A stretch of DNA of 64,000 nucleotides from Selaginella moellendorffii (taxonomy: Eukaryota > Streptophyta > Lycopodiopsida > Selaginellales > Selaginellaceae), in the NCBI RefSeq assembly GCF_000143415.4, contig NW_003314406.1:226499-290498 (forward strand), given 5' to 3'. Position 1 is the stretch's first letter; the number at the start of each line of letters is the position of its first letter. This document shows, in pieces, positions 1 to 11,551 of this stretch. The notes under the pieces are model-generated. The model was not told where the DNA came from, ran no database searches, and was given only the letters and a program-made list of their open reading frames with translations. The position numbers were made by a program, and so were the translations under genes.

Positions 1-1778
1 AAGCCAAACGAGCATAACACATTTGGACTAAAAGTTCCAACTTGAAAAGGTCGAGAGTGGGAGTGGAACTCCCAACGAAGTGCTCGAGGAATGAGCACGA
101 AGCGAGCAATAAGCGAGGCTCCAAAAAGGGACCCAAAAGGACCAACACATGACACGTGGAAGTGTTTGAGATGGATCCGAGATGGACCCGAGTTGGAGTC
201 CGAAGTGGAGTCCGAGAAGGACTCCGAGATGGAGTCCGAGGTGGATTCTGAGGTGGAGTCCGAGGTGGACCCAAGATGGATCCGAGATTGAGTCCGAGAC
301 GGACCCGAGACGGAGTCCGAGATAGACCCGAAATGGACCCGAGATGGAGTCCGAGATGGAGTCCGAGATGGACCCGAGATGGAGTCTGAGATGGACCCGA
401 GGTGGAGTCTGAGATGGACCTGAGATGGAGTCCGAGATGGAGTCCGAGATGGACCCGAGATGGACCCGAGATGGAGTCCGAGATGGACCCAAGGTGGAGT
501 CCGAGGTGGACCCGAGATGGAGTCCGAGATGGACCCGAGATGGAGTCCGAGATGGAGTCCGAGATGGACCCGAGATGGAGTCCGAGCTGGACCCGAGATG
601 GAGTCCGAAGTTGAGACTAAGACCGGGACTGAGACCAAGACCGAGATCGGGACCGAGACCGAGATCGGGACCGAGACCGAGACCGAGGCCGAGGCCGAGA
701 CCGAGCCCGAGTCCGAGTCTGAGTCCGAGTCCGAGTCCGAGTCCGAGTCCGAATCCAAGTCCGAGTCCGAGTTCGAGTCTGAGAGGGTGAAAGCCCAAAG
801 CGTTCGTCTCCCAGACCCTGGGGGGTTTGGTGAGCTCCAAAAGTATAGTAAGGGGGAGGATTGTAGTGGAGCCAGTTTGGCCAAGAAAGGCCAGTTTGGC
901 CCAGGAAGGCCAGACCCAGTGTTGGGTGATGAGCTGCCCACTGGGAAGTCCAAGACTAGAGTGAACACGGACCGACAAGCGGGGTAGCTTGGTGAAGTGT
1001 TCAAGAACCGGCTCTAGTTCCCCCGGGAGATCGACTGGCCGATGCTCCCAGTCCAAGTGTGGGTGGCACTACCTACTTGGATACCTGGTGTGGCTCAACA
1101 AAACTTCGCTCTAAGCCCATGGCTAGAGCACCTAAAGGTGGAAGGTGGGGAGAGTACCCACGGGGCTCGCGTAGGGCCACGGTGTTCTGAAATGTTGTCC
1201 CAAAGTCCCAAATGGGGGAAAGGAGGAGGAGCAGTCCTCTAGTATAGTGACTACGGATACGGTCACATGGTGAGGAAGTCCCAGAGGACAATGGGACTTA
1301 GTGGCCAGGCTTGTGGGCCTTAATTCAATGGCAGTGTTGGTGAACACGGCCATGGACAGGAAGGGACTTGGTGGGGACCGGAAAGGAGACATTGGGGAAG
1401 GCTATTCCCCATGTCTGCAGGCATCCTGAGGATGCTATGGAGTGGATCTGGGATAGCCACCCATGGATGGATGGCCCAATCTTTGAGAGACGGGATTGCA
1501 ATGCAAATGGTGTTGGACCACCGATGTGACCAAGGTGGATGGGCATGGCCTAGCATAACGGGCTGGTATTTCAGTGGTACCTTGGGGTGTCGGTCATGGG
1601 ATCGGACACGTGGAGCACTTGGACCAGGTGCACAGGTTGAGTGGTGTGGATGCCATTCGTGGGGCTAGCAAGCCCCAAGTTCTGAATGGGACTTATGGAG
1701 GTTGCGAATGAGACTCCTCCAAGTGGTCGGAGGTGCGGTTAAGTGACTAAAGTAGAATGGAAAAATTAGTCGCTTACA
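1..1778 (+). mobile_element. Family-A LTR, left ~70 bases outside window
   Basis: It matches the paired family-A LTRs at 48472-50399 and 54509-56430 along its length and ends with the same terminus (TTAGTCGCTTACA at 1766-1778). The right flank TAGGG continues directly into family-C interior sequence (compare GAGTAGGGGCATATCAC near 28933), so the LTR is inserted into a C element with an expected TAGGG target duplication whose other copy is off-window. Whether this is a solo LTR or the 3' LTR of a full element cannot be told. It carries a hexamer array (165-785) and the shared LTR core (about 785-880). Confidence 0.88.
165..785. repeat. GAG-hexamer array in family-A LTR
   Basis: The array is built from 6-base words GAGTCC, GAGATG, GACCCG and, toward its right end, GAGACC and GAGTCC/GAGTCT. 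Because the period is a multiple of three and the words lack stop codons, several frames on both strands stay open, producing long Glu/Ser/Met, Arg/Trp/Pro, Ser/Asp/Ile and Leu/Gly open frames. These are not genes. Confidence 0.9.
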
Positions 1779-2052
1779 TAGGGGCGTATCACTCTTTTAT
1801 AAGCTAGGTGACACCCAAAGTAGCAAGGGTGGCTGACTCCGTTGGTCATTTCCTTGTCAGCAACGGCCGGAAGGTGTCTGAGCTAGTAACGCATCCGTGT
1901 TAGACAAAGAGGTTGCCTCCTAACTCATTTAAGTTGGTGCATTTCTCACATAGTATGAATACCGTGAACTTTTGCTAGAGTTGTTTCCTTGGCGGTATTC
2001 TAGACTCAAGTATGCATCGACGAGGATGTCGATCTTCCCTAGGGGGGGAGAG
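1779..2052 (+). mobile_element. Family-C interior, 3' end with polypurine tract
   Basis: It is collinear with 28937-29211, the interior 3' end of the complete C element. It ends in a G-rich polypurine tract (about 2040-2052) immediately before an LTR start at 2053. No coding capacity is seen. Its left part is replaced by the family-A LTR insertion. Confidence 0.8.
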
Positions 2053-3186
2053 TGTGGTGAATGTGACTTCGGGTATCGAAAGTTACCTGTCATTTAGTCC
2101 TTACGGACACTCTTTCCTTACTGCCACGACGGCAGGAGGTCGGTATTGCTGGGCCCATTATCAATTCCCACTTGGGCTAGTTGAGAAACTGGTCAATGAC
2201 CGTGTACTTAAATCGGATAAACATAAGGTAAGAACCCTATGTGTTTTGTTGCTGAGCATACTCGACTTGCTTTGAGAAACTCCTGTCATTGGCTTGCACT
2301 TGTTAGTATCAGAATGCCCCGCGACATTGAGATTGGTCCCTCAATATTTGCTAGATGATAGCTTACTGTGTTTGCCAAACACCCTCGCTATCATGCCCTT
2401 TGTGTTAGTCTCATTTTGGTCCCAAATACTATTTATGGAAAGTGTTCAAATTTTCTTATTTGGCATATCTACGGAATGTAGAGATTGGCCTGAAGGCAAT
2501 GGTGTTCGTTTCATGTCCAAATTCACAATCTAGCGCCATTCCATATTTAGTAGGTTTCGAGCTTGTCTCAGAGACTAACTTCTGATACTAAGGGAGGCTT
2601 GGGGTGAAAGCCCAAAGTGTGTGTTCCTCAAGGGCAGGGGCTGTGGGGGGTTCTAAATGTATAGTAGGGATAGTGGGTAGGTCAGGCATGGCCGACCAAC
2701 CTAAGGCATAGTCTAGCTCCCGCTTGCATGCCTGTCCTTGTTCTGCATCCGGCTTGGGTCTAAGCCCAAGTTCATTCCATGTTAGCTGGTGGAGTACCCA
2801 TGTCCTTGCGTTAGGCCACCAGTATACCGAAATAGCGCCAGACTCTATTTGGCTATGTTTTGCGTGCTAGTCCTGGCAATGGGATGTTGGTTGCTCTAGG
2901 ACTGTTCCAAGTTGCTTTGGGCTCCTGTCCCTTCACTCCTTAGGCTATATGCTCAAGAGTTGCTCTGTGGTCCGGTTCTGTCACTCCTTGGATCCATGCT
3001 TGGGAGTTTGGCACTGTTCCTTCGTTCAATGGCCCAAGGCCCTGAACCTTGGGTTCTACACCACTATCCTTTGGACACGTGGCATATGACACATGGCATG
3101 TGCCACATGGCATAAAGAGGGTTTAGGTTCCACTTCGCCTATGGTAAATCACCATAGGATAAAGGGTAGAAACCACGTGTGCTACA
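2053..3186 (+). mobile_element. Family-C 3' LTR (copy C')
   Basis: It begins TGTGGTGAATGTGAC after a polypurine tract and ends CACGTGTGCTACA at 3186. It is about 1134 bp and collinear with the C LTRs at 11333-13085 and 29212-30561 once their nested insertions are removed. The next bases, GTTGT, are continuous with interior sequence of another C copy (compare AAGTTGTTTAACATA near 28414), so C' inserted into a second C element with a likely GTTGT duplication. Confidence 0.82.
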
Positions 3187-3977
3187 GTTGTTTAACATGT
3201 TATTTACAATCTTAGATAGTTAAGTTTTATTATTGAGTTTTCTTGATTAACATTAGCTATTGAATTTTGTTTGATGATGAATCCTATGTTTTCCGATTAT
3301 GATAATGATCTTGGTGGTTCTTATACTATAATACTGGTTTATCAGATGATAACTTACTTAGAATACTTTTATATTTTAAGATAAGATTTATTCACTGATA
3401 ATTAAGTCGTCAAGATATAATTTTTTATAATTTTGATATTGTCCATCTATTGATCTTTCAGTTTGGGTTAGTATAGGAAAATTGGCTTCGGCACTTCATA
3501 TGCATAGTGAAATCTCTAGTCATGGTAGCTACTGTCAATTGGTCACATCACCTACCTCTCTCTTGATGTTCTTTATTCCATTTAAAAGGGTATGACTGTG
3601 TAAACAACTCCAACTACCTATTTACAATAGTCTATCTAAACCTTACCAATGGTTTGGTTTCTTTGTTTATGATGGTTGGGGCCTATAGCTTCTCTCTCTT
3701 TGCCTGGGTGTATCACACTTTTGTAAGCTGGGTGACACCCAGAGCAACAAAGGTGTCTAACTCTATTAGTCATTTCCTTGTCAGGGATGGCCAAAAGGTG
3801 TTTGAGTTGATAGTGCATTTGCGTTAGAGATAAAGGTTGCCTTCTAACTCATTTAAGTTGGTGCATTTCTCACAAAGTGTGAATACCGTGAACTTTTTCT
3901 GGAGTTGTTTCTTTGGCGATATTCTAGACTAGTGTATACATCGATGAAGACACTGATCTTCTTTAACAAGGGGAGGG
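3187..3977 (+). mobile_element. Family-C interior, 3' end (copy C'')
   Basis: It is collinear with 28414-29211. It ends at a polypurine stretch (GGGGAGGG) before the LTR start at 3978. It is more diverged than C' (for example CTTTAACAAGGGGAGGG instead of the G-rich tract), so it is an older copy. No gene is visible. Confidence 0.78.
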
Positions 3978-4620
3978 TGTCGCAAATGTGACTGTGGGTA
4001 TCAAAAGTTACCTGTCAGCTAGTCCTTACGGACACTCTTTCCTTATTGCTACAACAATAGGAGGTCAACATTGCTAGTTTTAGGGCTTAGGGTTTAAGGT
4101 TTAGGGTTTATTGCTAGAGCTTTTATCAATTCCTTTTGTCCAAGTGTTAGTAGACTAGGCTTTGCATTTGTATTTGGCCGAAAGAGCATAAGGAAGGAAT
4201 TCTTAAGTGTTTATTACTTAGCTCAGTTTAAGTGTTTATTACTTAGCATACTTAGCTCAGTTTGTTAGTTCTCTTTCGCTCTATCTTGCACTTAGCTTAG
4301 CAAGAACCCTTGTGTATTAAGACTTGTCCCTCAGTATTGCTAGATGATAGCTTATCATGTCTGCCAAACACCCTTGCTATCATGCACCTTGTGTTAGTAC
4401 CATTTGGTCCCAAATGCTATTTATGGAAAGTATCTAGATTTGCTTATTTGGCATATTGATGGTATGTAGAGATTGTTCTGAAAACAATGGTGCTCATCCC
4501 GTGTCCAAATTTGTAATCTAAAAACATTCCATTTAATAAATTTCAAGCTTGTCCCAAAGACTAACTCTTGGTATTAATGATGGCTAAGGGTGAAAGCCCA
4601 AAGCATGTGTTCCTCAAGGG
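3978..4620 (+). mobile_element. Family-C LTR, 3'-truncated (copy C'')
   Basis: It starts TGTCGCAAATGTGAC and follows the C LTR up to the shared GGTGAAAGCCCAAAGC module. It breaks off just after CCTCAAGG at about 4620, where the poly-G tract begins in the other copies. It contains a 32-nt telomere-like insertion at 4078-4109. Confidence 0.75.
4078..4109 (+). repeat. Interstitial telomere-like insertion
   Basis: Degenerate TTTAGGG units (TTTAGGGCTTAGGGTTTAAG followed by GTTTAGGGTTT) are present here but absent from the other C LTRs. The insert is flanked by a direct 8-bp repeat ATTGCTAG (4070-4077 and 4110-4117). That is what break repair with telomeric filler would leave. Confidence 0.75.
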
Positions 4621-4949
4621 TTCCATGAACAAAGATATCTACCATGGGATTATAGTGTGGGTGGATGACTAATTGCCTCATATAGAATAGTTAATTTACA
4701 CAATGGAAGGATTGGTAAATTCAGTGTGAAAATGGAGGTGTTGGTTCCCCTTGGCTCAATAAGACATTGAAATCTCTGAAGGGGGGTGAATGTAGTACAT
4801 ATGATCATGAGATGAAATTTGGATATACTGTCATTGTGAATTCTTGGAACCTTGGGGGATAAATGGGGATAAATAGCCAATAAGGGCTCTTTATCAAGAA
4901 AATTATTTTTTTCCAATTGGATTAAAGGGAGAGAGATAGGGTGTGCTAT
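4621..4949. other. Unassigned AT-rich stretch, no gene
   Basis: Nothing recognisable is visible between the truncated C LTR and the first family-D fragment. The only open frames are short and without conserved motifs. Confidence 0.5.
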
Positions 4950-5129
4950 AACTAGTCATAATGGAAAGACACTTTCAAGCTACTTATCATTTATTTGTGA
5001 TTTAGGGGACTAAAGCACGTTTGGGGGAGGGGCAATAGTACAGAAAAGTTTGATAATATTTTTCTATCTGAATTTCCTTACAGATTACCTCTATTACAAG
5101 ATATGGAGTAAGAGATATACTAACTTCCT
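4950..5129 (+). pseudogene. Family-D pol fragment (protease-RT linker)
   Basis: It is a diverged match to 8500-8665, the linker between protease and reverse transcriptase of the plus-strand D element (shared words include ACACTTTC, GGGGGA and TTACCTCTATTAC). It is broken by stops and runs straight into an inverted D LTR at 5130, as also happens at 8888. Confidence 0.55.
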
Positions 5130-5315
5130 AGACTATGCTATGCCTTTTCTTGAGGTTCCTCACCACCTAACCACCCCTGAGCTACCTCAAAAACTCCACT
5201 ACGTTGCCGCTCCACTATAAGCCCTAGAGTAGGTTAAGTCCCTTACCCTAACATGCTTTAGTATACCCTTGAGCCTCCCTTTGACTGACATTGACCATGT
5301 GGTCAAAGCTAGTGC
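5130..5315 (-). mobile_element. Family-D LTR, minus orientation
   Basis: Read on the minus strand it starts TGTCATGCACTAGCTTTGAC just after a polypurine tract (TCGGGGGGAAGAAT). It contains the D signature AGGTTCCTCACCACC (plus-strand reading), shared with 8930-8944, 6895-6910 (inverted) and 31720-31735 (diverged). It is the 3' LTR of the minus-strand D fragment to its right. Confidence 0.72.
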
Positions 5316-6838
5316 ATGACAATTCTTCCCCCCGAATAAAGTCCTTGTCCCAAGAACAAGTTGTACTAGTGTATAGTGGGGAACCTTGGTCTAGCTTCCA
5401 TAGTGGTATACATCAAGGAGGCATTGGGCCCATCACTCTAAAATAGTACACCTTTCAACTAACTAATATAAAATACTAGATGAATTTTTACCCTAGCTGG
5501 CAGCCACACTTGATAAGCTACTTTACTAATGCGCTCCAACACTTCATATGGGCCAGTATATCGATAGAAAAGTTTATCACTCTTCTCTATCTGTAAAGGC
5601 ACCAAGATGTTCCGCTGCTCACTTGATGAAAAGATCACTCACACAAAAACGAGATCACCCACCTTATATTCCCAAAATTGGTGATGCTCATTAGCAAACT
5701 TCTCCGCTCTATCATAAACTGCCTGCAAATGCCATTTACACACCACCAGAATCTCATCAAATTCTATGGCTAGATCAGTCGCTTCATAATCAAGCTTATC
5801 TTGAACGTCCTTACTCAAATGCAATCTCAATTCCACCATTGTTTAGGGATGCTTTTTAAATATGCCAAAGTAAGGACTTAGCTTGGTTCCACTATATTGG
5901 CTATTGTTGTAAGTAAATTGCACCAACAAAAGATATAGATCCCATTGTCCTTGCCTTTAATCAATGCTACAATGTAGCATATCTTCCACCACCTAATTCA
6001 CACGCTCGGTTTGCCCATCTGTCTAAGGATGATCTCCACTCGAGAGTTTTAAAGTCACTTGCATAACCTTCGCAAAGCTCTTCCAAAATCCACTTGTGAA
6101 CTTTGAATCTTGATCACTAATGATGTCATAGCACCCCCATGGCACTTTAACCTGCTGATAGAGCTCGCATAATTTACAATACTCGAGAATGTCAACCTTC
6201 ATATTCCTCCAATAAAAATTGTGCTTAATCAACTCATATATCTTCTTCCCCCCAAAATGACTGGCCTCTGGACAATCATGATAGTGGAATAAAACTTGAG
6301 TAATTAATGCATCCACCGTGGCAAATATACACAGCCATTGTAGTAGAGAATCCCATCCATTAATGAGAAAGGGGCTGCCATCTAGTCTCACAAAAAGGCC
6401 ACCTTAGAATCCTAAACTTGAGTATGCTCAACCAACTGCCCAAACTTGCTGACCACTTTATTCAAATGATGACAAAACCGTGTTTGTAACGCCGTTACAT
6501 GACAAACATGAGATAAAGCATTTGCCACCACATTTGATTTTCCCTGACAATGCTCAATAGGAAACTCCCTAAACTCCATGAGTTTGACCATCCAACGAGC
6601 TTGCCTAATGTTCAACTCCTTCTATGTGAAAAGATACACATGTGGTTTGTGATCCGTCAACACCATGAACACTACACCATAAAGATAGTGCTGCCACGTC
6701 CGCAAAGCATGAACAATAAAGAGTAACTCTTGCTCATATATGGAATAGCGTTGTTCCATGGGATTCAAAGTTCGACTCTCATATGCAATAAGCTGTCCCT
6801 CTTGCATAAGAACTCCTCCCCACTGGTATTGCATGTCA
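5316..6838 (-). pseudogene. Gypsy family-D RNase H-integrase remnant
   Basis: Going down the minus strand from 6834 there is an RNase H stretch (GGVLMQEG, YSIYEQELLFIVHALRTWQH, VLTDHKP), then HCQGKSNVVANALSH. Next come an H2C2-type integrase zinc region (HFGGKKIYELIKHNFYW, CKLCELYQQ) and part of the integrase core (ISDQDSKFTSGFW, SSGDHP, TDGQTERVN with CAG changed to TAG between the last two). At 5839-5639 is the post-core segment ending WEYKVGDLVFV. These are the RNase H and integrase of Ty3/Gypsy pol. Several stops and frameshifts break it, and the 5' half of pol is missing. The HPQTDGQTERVN region shows no intron, unlike family B. Confidence 0.82.
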
Positions 6839-6938
6839 CTTGGTAAGGTTTCGATGGGTAGTGGAACTTTTGAGGTAGCTCAAGGGTGGTTGGGTGGTGA
6901 GGAACCTCATCTTTGTCTTTTTGTGCTAGATCATAACA
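6839..6938 (+). mobile_element. Family-D 5' LTR, 3' end only
   Basis: It contains GAGGTAGCTCAAGGGTGGTT and GGTGGTGAGGAACCTC and ends CTAGATCATAACA at 6938, directly before a primer-binding site. The upstream part of the LTR is missing, replaced by the minus-strand D fragment. Confidence 0.68.
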
Positions 6939-6953
6939 TTGGTATCAAAGGAG
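6939..6953 (+). promoter_or_regulatory. Primer-binding site of family D
   Basis: TTGGTATCAAAGGAG resembles the complement of the initiator methionine tRNA 3' end (canonical TGGTATCAGAGC), one base after the LTR terminus. It fixes the orientation of the D coding region as plus. Confidence 0.65.
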
Positions 6954-8040
6954 TTGGTTGTGATGGCTGACCAAGCTAAATGCTAGAATCCTATTGTCGA
7001 TGGTGGTGGTGACAATGGTGCCGACGGAGCTACGAAGATTTGGACCATTCAAGATGTTGTTCATGAGCTGCGAGCCCTTAATCGAAATCAGCAAGAGATG
7101 CAAAACAAAATGTATGGTATGATGGATACCATGCACTCGAGGCACTCAAGGCTGGATGTGGTAGTGCTCCAAGTAAGCCTTCCTTGGTAGATCATCTCAA
7201 GATTCCAACCTTTTTCGGTGATGGTGGTATGAATGAGTGTCTCACTTGGCTAGCTAATGTGAAGAAGTTTTTGGCTGTAAGGGAACTCCGGATGCAGAGG
7301 CTTTAGTGGCTATTCCAATGGTTTTGCGTGATACGGGTCTTCGGTGGTGGAATTGGTTTGAGGAGTCTTGTGTTGCGGATAAAAAACCACCAGTGTCTAC
7401 CATAGATGAGTTTGAGGCTGCTTTCCATTTAAGTTTTGCCCCTCACTATGATGTGGAGAATGCTCACACAAAACTTTAACATTTCCAGCAAGGGAAATGA
7501 CGCTCGGGGAATATATTGAGAAACTTACTTGCTTGATTGGCCGTATTCCAACAAAGGATCCAGATTAGAACAAGTTCTACTTCATTGATAGTCTTCATAG
7601 TGAGAGCATGTGGCAACACTTGCATCATTCTCAGCCTACAAGGAGTTTGGAGGACCTCTTTGATACGGCTCATCAACTTGACAATGATAAGCACAAGCGT
7701 TCGCAAAGTCTTTCTATCGAGAATCATTGTGATGATCACCATGGACATAAGGATGGGAACAAGCACCACAAGTTGAAGCTGTGGTGACTACTTTGGATGC
7801 AAAGGGGTCAAAGAAGCAAAAGCTCTTTGTAAAGAATTATAGACAAGTTGTCATCATTGCGGCAAGCTTAGACACTACAAGGTTGATTGTCCACAGCTAA
7901 AGAATAGCAGGGCAAAAAGAATGGCCAATCTTCTACTAACGGTAAGTCAAATATTAAAAAGTTGCAAACTTTGCAGCATGAGGATGACAAAGATAACCAT
8001 TCATGTCAGAAGAAGAGGTTTTCGATTGTTGTTTATTAAC
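6954..8040 (+). pseudogene. Gypsy family-D gag remnant
   Basis: Frameshifted gag pieces can be read in order: IPTFFGDGGMNECLTWLANV near 7200, FEAAFHLSFAPHYDVENAH near 7410-7470, and GEYIEKLTCLIGRIP near 7505-7550 followed by SLEDLFDTAHQLDNDKHKR. A CCHC zinc knuckle (CHHCGKLRHYKVDCP) lies at about 7848-7895. The order matches the capsid and nucleocapsid parts of Ty3/Gypsy gag. Numerous stops and frame changes show it is dead. Confidence 0.75.
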
Positions 8041-8887
8041 TCAACTGTGTATGGAATAAGATGGAGCTTGAGGATACTTGTGAATCAGCTTTAATGCTAA
8101 AGGGTGTGTTCCATGGCAGTCCAATGTGGATTTTACTAGATAGTGGGAGCGATAACAACTTTGTTTTTAGCAAAGTTTGTTACAGAGTATGGTCTAGTCA
8201 TATGAGGCATTCTTCCATACACGGTGGAAGGTGCAGCTACCTTTGCTTAGCATTTCGATACTTGTATCAAGGGGCTGGAAGTGTTAGTTAGCAAAACCAC
8301 ACTTGTGGAGACTTTTTATCTTGTGGATATCTATTGTGTGGATCTCATTCTTGGGATGTCATGGTTGGTGAAAGTGGATCTAGAGATAAAGTGGAGTATT
8401 AAGTGTGTCTCGCTAGAATATGGTGGCATTAAAGATGTGTGGTTTGGAGAGGGAGTTCAACCTCCAGTTGTTATGCTCTCTACTACATCTTTAAAGTGGG
8501 CTGTCGTAATAGAAAAACACTTTCGAGTTACTTGCTGTTTGTTTGTAACTTGGGGGACCAAGGCACATGTAGAGGAAAAACAACAGTATGGGATGTAATT
8601 GATGAGTTTTCTGATGTTTTTTCATCTAAACTTCCTCATGGGTTGCCTCCATTACGAAGTGTGGAGCATGGGTTTACATTGGAGCTGGGGACGTGGCCAA
8701 TTTATTAGTGTCCATTTCGGTTAAATTATATAAAGGAGTGCGAATTTCAACGATAAGTCAAGGAGTTACTTGAGTTTGGATTTATTCAGCCAACTAAGTC
8801 TCCGTTTGGTGCTTCAGTCTTGCTTGTGAAGAAGGACAGTTCAATATGGATATGTATAGACTACTGTGCCTTGAACAAAAAGATAGA
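8041..8887 (+). pseudogene. Gypsy family-D protease and RT start
   Basis: At 8061-8290 a retropepsin-like active site LLDSGSDNNF is visible. After a frameshift, VDLILGMSWL (8341-8370) matches the second conserved protease segment. From about 8597 the RT entry region reads VIDEFSDVFSSKLPHGLPPL, then FIQPTKSPFGASVLLVKK and ICIDYCALNKK. The frame ends where an inverted D LTR fragment begins at 8888. It belongs to the same element as the gag upstream. Confidence 0.75.
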
Positions 8888-9064
8888 GATCTAGTCTTCC
8901 TAAACTATACTATGCCTCCTCTTGAGGTTCCTCACCACCCAACCACCCTCGAGCTACCTCAAAAGCTCCACTACACTGCCGCTCCACTGTCCCTTACCCC
9001 AACATGCCTTAAAATACCCTTGAGCCTCCCTTTGACCGATGTTGACCACATGGTCAAAGTTGGT
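8888..9064 (-). mobile_element. Inverted family-D LTR fragment inside RT
   Basis: GAGGTTCCTCACCACCCAAC and GCCTCCCTTTGACCG (plus reading) match the LTR at 5130-5315 in the same, inverted orientation. No clear terminal duplication is visible, so this looks like rearrangement rather than a clean insertion. Confidence 0.6.
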
Positions 9065-11177
9065 GCCTAAAAATATAAAGGAGCAAAAATAAGCTAAGGA
9101 GTTACATGAGTTTGGATTGATTTAGCCAAGTCTTTGTTTCGCACACCAATCTTGCTTGTGAAAAAGAATGACTTAATATAAATGTGTAATGATTATTGTG
9201 CTTTGAACAACACAAGGGTGAAATGACAATGTTGTATGTGGATAATATTTTAGACAATCTTGGTGAAACCTTAGTATTTACCAGGATTAATTTTAGGAGT
9301 GGATATTATCATATTGCAACAAATAACACATTTATCTCTAAGATGATATTCAAGATGATTTTCAGGCATTTTAAGTACATAGTTATGCCATTTAGATTGA
9401 TTAATATACCAACCACATTTACTCGGTTGATAATAGAAGTGTTTCTGCATTACCTACATGAGTTTGTGAAGATTTTCTTAGGGTATTTTTTTTTTTTAGA
9501 AAGAATATAAAGGAGTATAAGATGCATTTATATAAGGTTCTTTTGTTATTATGTGGCAGCAAACTTTATGTGAATAAGAGCAAATGTGAATTTGCAAAAG
9601 TTGAGGTGAAGTATCTAGGTTACATTTTGATATTTACAAGTGTCAAGACATATCCAAGAAAAGTGGTTATGGTGAAGGGCTTACATTGACTTTACAATAT
9701 TTCCAATACAAGTTTGTGAAGGTGGCTATTCCTTTGATACAATTATTGTATAAGAATGTGTCATTCAAGTAAAAGATGCCATATGAAGATAATTTTATAG
9801 TGTTAAAATAGTTGTTGAGCAAGGGTTTAGTGCTTTGTAATGCTTCACACTTTTGTTATTATTTGAGTAAAGTAGTTGGCAAGTTTGGGTAGTTGTTTGA
9901 GTATGCTCAAGCTTAGGATGCTAAGGTGGTCTCTTTGCAAGTCTAGATGGAAGCACCTTTCTCATTGATGGATGATATCTATTATAATATCTATGTGTAT
10001 TTAGCATGGGTAGATGTGTTGATTGATCAAGTTATATTGCACTATCATAATCACCTAAAGGCTTATCATTTTTAAGGGAATAAAGGAGTTAATTAAGTGT
10101 AATTTTAATAGAGGAATATAAAAGTTGATATCATTAAGTATTGTAAGTCATATAAACTCTATCACTAGGTACATGTGCTATAGGAGAAGTTAAGGGGAGC
10201 TTTGCAACCTTCACTTTTCCCTCAAAGCCATCACTGTAATATTTTTAGAGACTTTATCACTTGTTTCCCATAAATATATAAGCAAAAGGAGCAAATATAA
10301 ATCATAGTAGATTGATTGAAAAAGTATATGTAGTTGTTGGCTCTTTAAAAGACTATCACTACAAACTTGGCTATTGTCTTCTTAAAGAAAGTCTTTATTA
10401 ATTTTAGTTTGTCAAAAGACATTATTAACAATCGAGAATCAAATTCACTAATGAATTTTCAAAGAGCTTTGTGAACCTCTCAAGTGGAAATCATTTTCAA
10501 ACATATTGAGTGTATGAATTAGATGATGGAGGATATACTATGCTATAGCATTAGCAAGGCAGAGATAGTGGGATCTATATCTTCCATTGATACAATTCTC
10601 CTATAATAATAACCAATATAGTGGAATCAAACTAAATCTTTACTATATCATGTTTAAAAGGCATCTCAAAATAAGTTTGGAGTTAGGATTGCATTTAAGT
10701 AAGGATGTTTAGGAGAAGCTTGATTTGGAGGCAATTAACCTTGCCACAAAACTTGATGAGATTTTGGTGGTGTATAAACTAAAATTGTAGGTTGCTTAGG
10801 ACATAGTGGAGAAGTTTACCACCAATTTAAAAAATATAAGGTAGGAGATCTTGTATTTGTGTGAGCCAAAGATCTTTCTTTCTAATGAGTGGCAAAACAC
10901 CATAGTGTTTTTATGGGTGCGAAGGGTGATAAACTTTCTCACAGATATGCTAGTTTATATAACATATTAGAACATATTTGTAAGGTAGTTTATTAGATGC
11001 AATTGTCAATTGAGGTGAAGATTCATATAATATTTTATGTGAACCAGTTGAAATATGTACTATCTTGGGGTAAAGGTTCTAATGACTCCTTGATGTATAT
11101 GGTTATAAATGATGGATCAAGAGCTTGAATAAAGTTCCTATAAAATATGATAATTAGTTTGGGACAAGGATTTTGTT
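9065..11177 (+). pseudogene. Gypsy family-D RT-RNase H-integrase remnant
   Basis: RT is recognisable at 9196-9510 (LVFTRINFRSGYYHIATNN, HFKYIVMPFRLINIPTTF). The catalytic YxDD box is lost: the frame reads VKIFLGYFFFLERI instead. Downstream a decayed RNase H (LSKGLVLCNASHF) and integrase follow. Near 10830-10860 comes KKYKVGDLVFV, the same post-core motif as on the minus strand at about 5640, then IHIIFYVNQLK near 11030. The region is AT-rich and full of stops. Confidence 0.7.
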
Positions 11178-11193
11178 AAGGGGGAAGATAAAT

Positions 11194-11332
11194 TGTTAAG
11201 CACCAACTTTGACCATGGATTAAAGGTTAGCTCAAATGTATATTAAAGCATGGACTTAAAATAAAGGCTTAACTTACCCTAAGGGTTTATAGTGGTGGTG
11301 GTGTAGTGGAGCTATTGAGATAGCTTGAGTGT
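11194..11332 (+). mobile_element. Family-D 3' LTR, left part
   Basis: A polypurine tract (AAGGGGGAAGATA, 11178-11190) precedes TGTTAAGCACCAACTTTGAC. The LTR runs to 11332, where the family-C element is inserted, and resumes at 30562. The bases AGTGT (11328-11332) and AGGGT (30562-30566) are the probable target duplication of C, with one mismatch. Confidence 0.7.
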
Positions 11333-11551
11333 TGTCGCGAATGTGACTTCGGGTATCGAAAGTTACCTGTCAACCAATCCTTACGTACACTCTTTCCTTA
11401 CTGCCACGACGGCAGAAGGTCGGTATTGTTGGTTCCTTTTATCAGCCCCTCTTGTTCAAGTGTTAGTAAACTGGGCTTAGCACCTGTACTTAACCAGATG
11501 GACATAAGGTAGGAACTCCTATGTGTTTCTAGCTGAGCATACTCGGCTTGG

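Noticed and set aside
28-1056. Long minus-strand open frame of Leu/Gly and Ser/Ile repeats (also at 22598-23833, 48590-49677, 54627-55708 and plus-strand counterparts)
   Set aside because: They arise from stop-free hexamer arrays inside LTRs and exist in several overlapping frames at once; nothing indicates translation.
3088-3115. CATGGCATGTG / CATGTGGCAT words in family-C LTRs as palindrome-family members
   Set aside because: They are direct CATGTGGCAT-like repeats fixed in the C LTR, not ATGGC…GCCAT palindromes.
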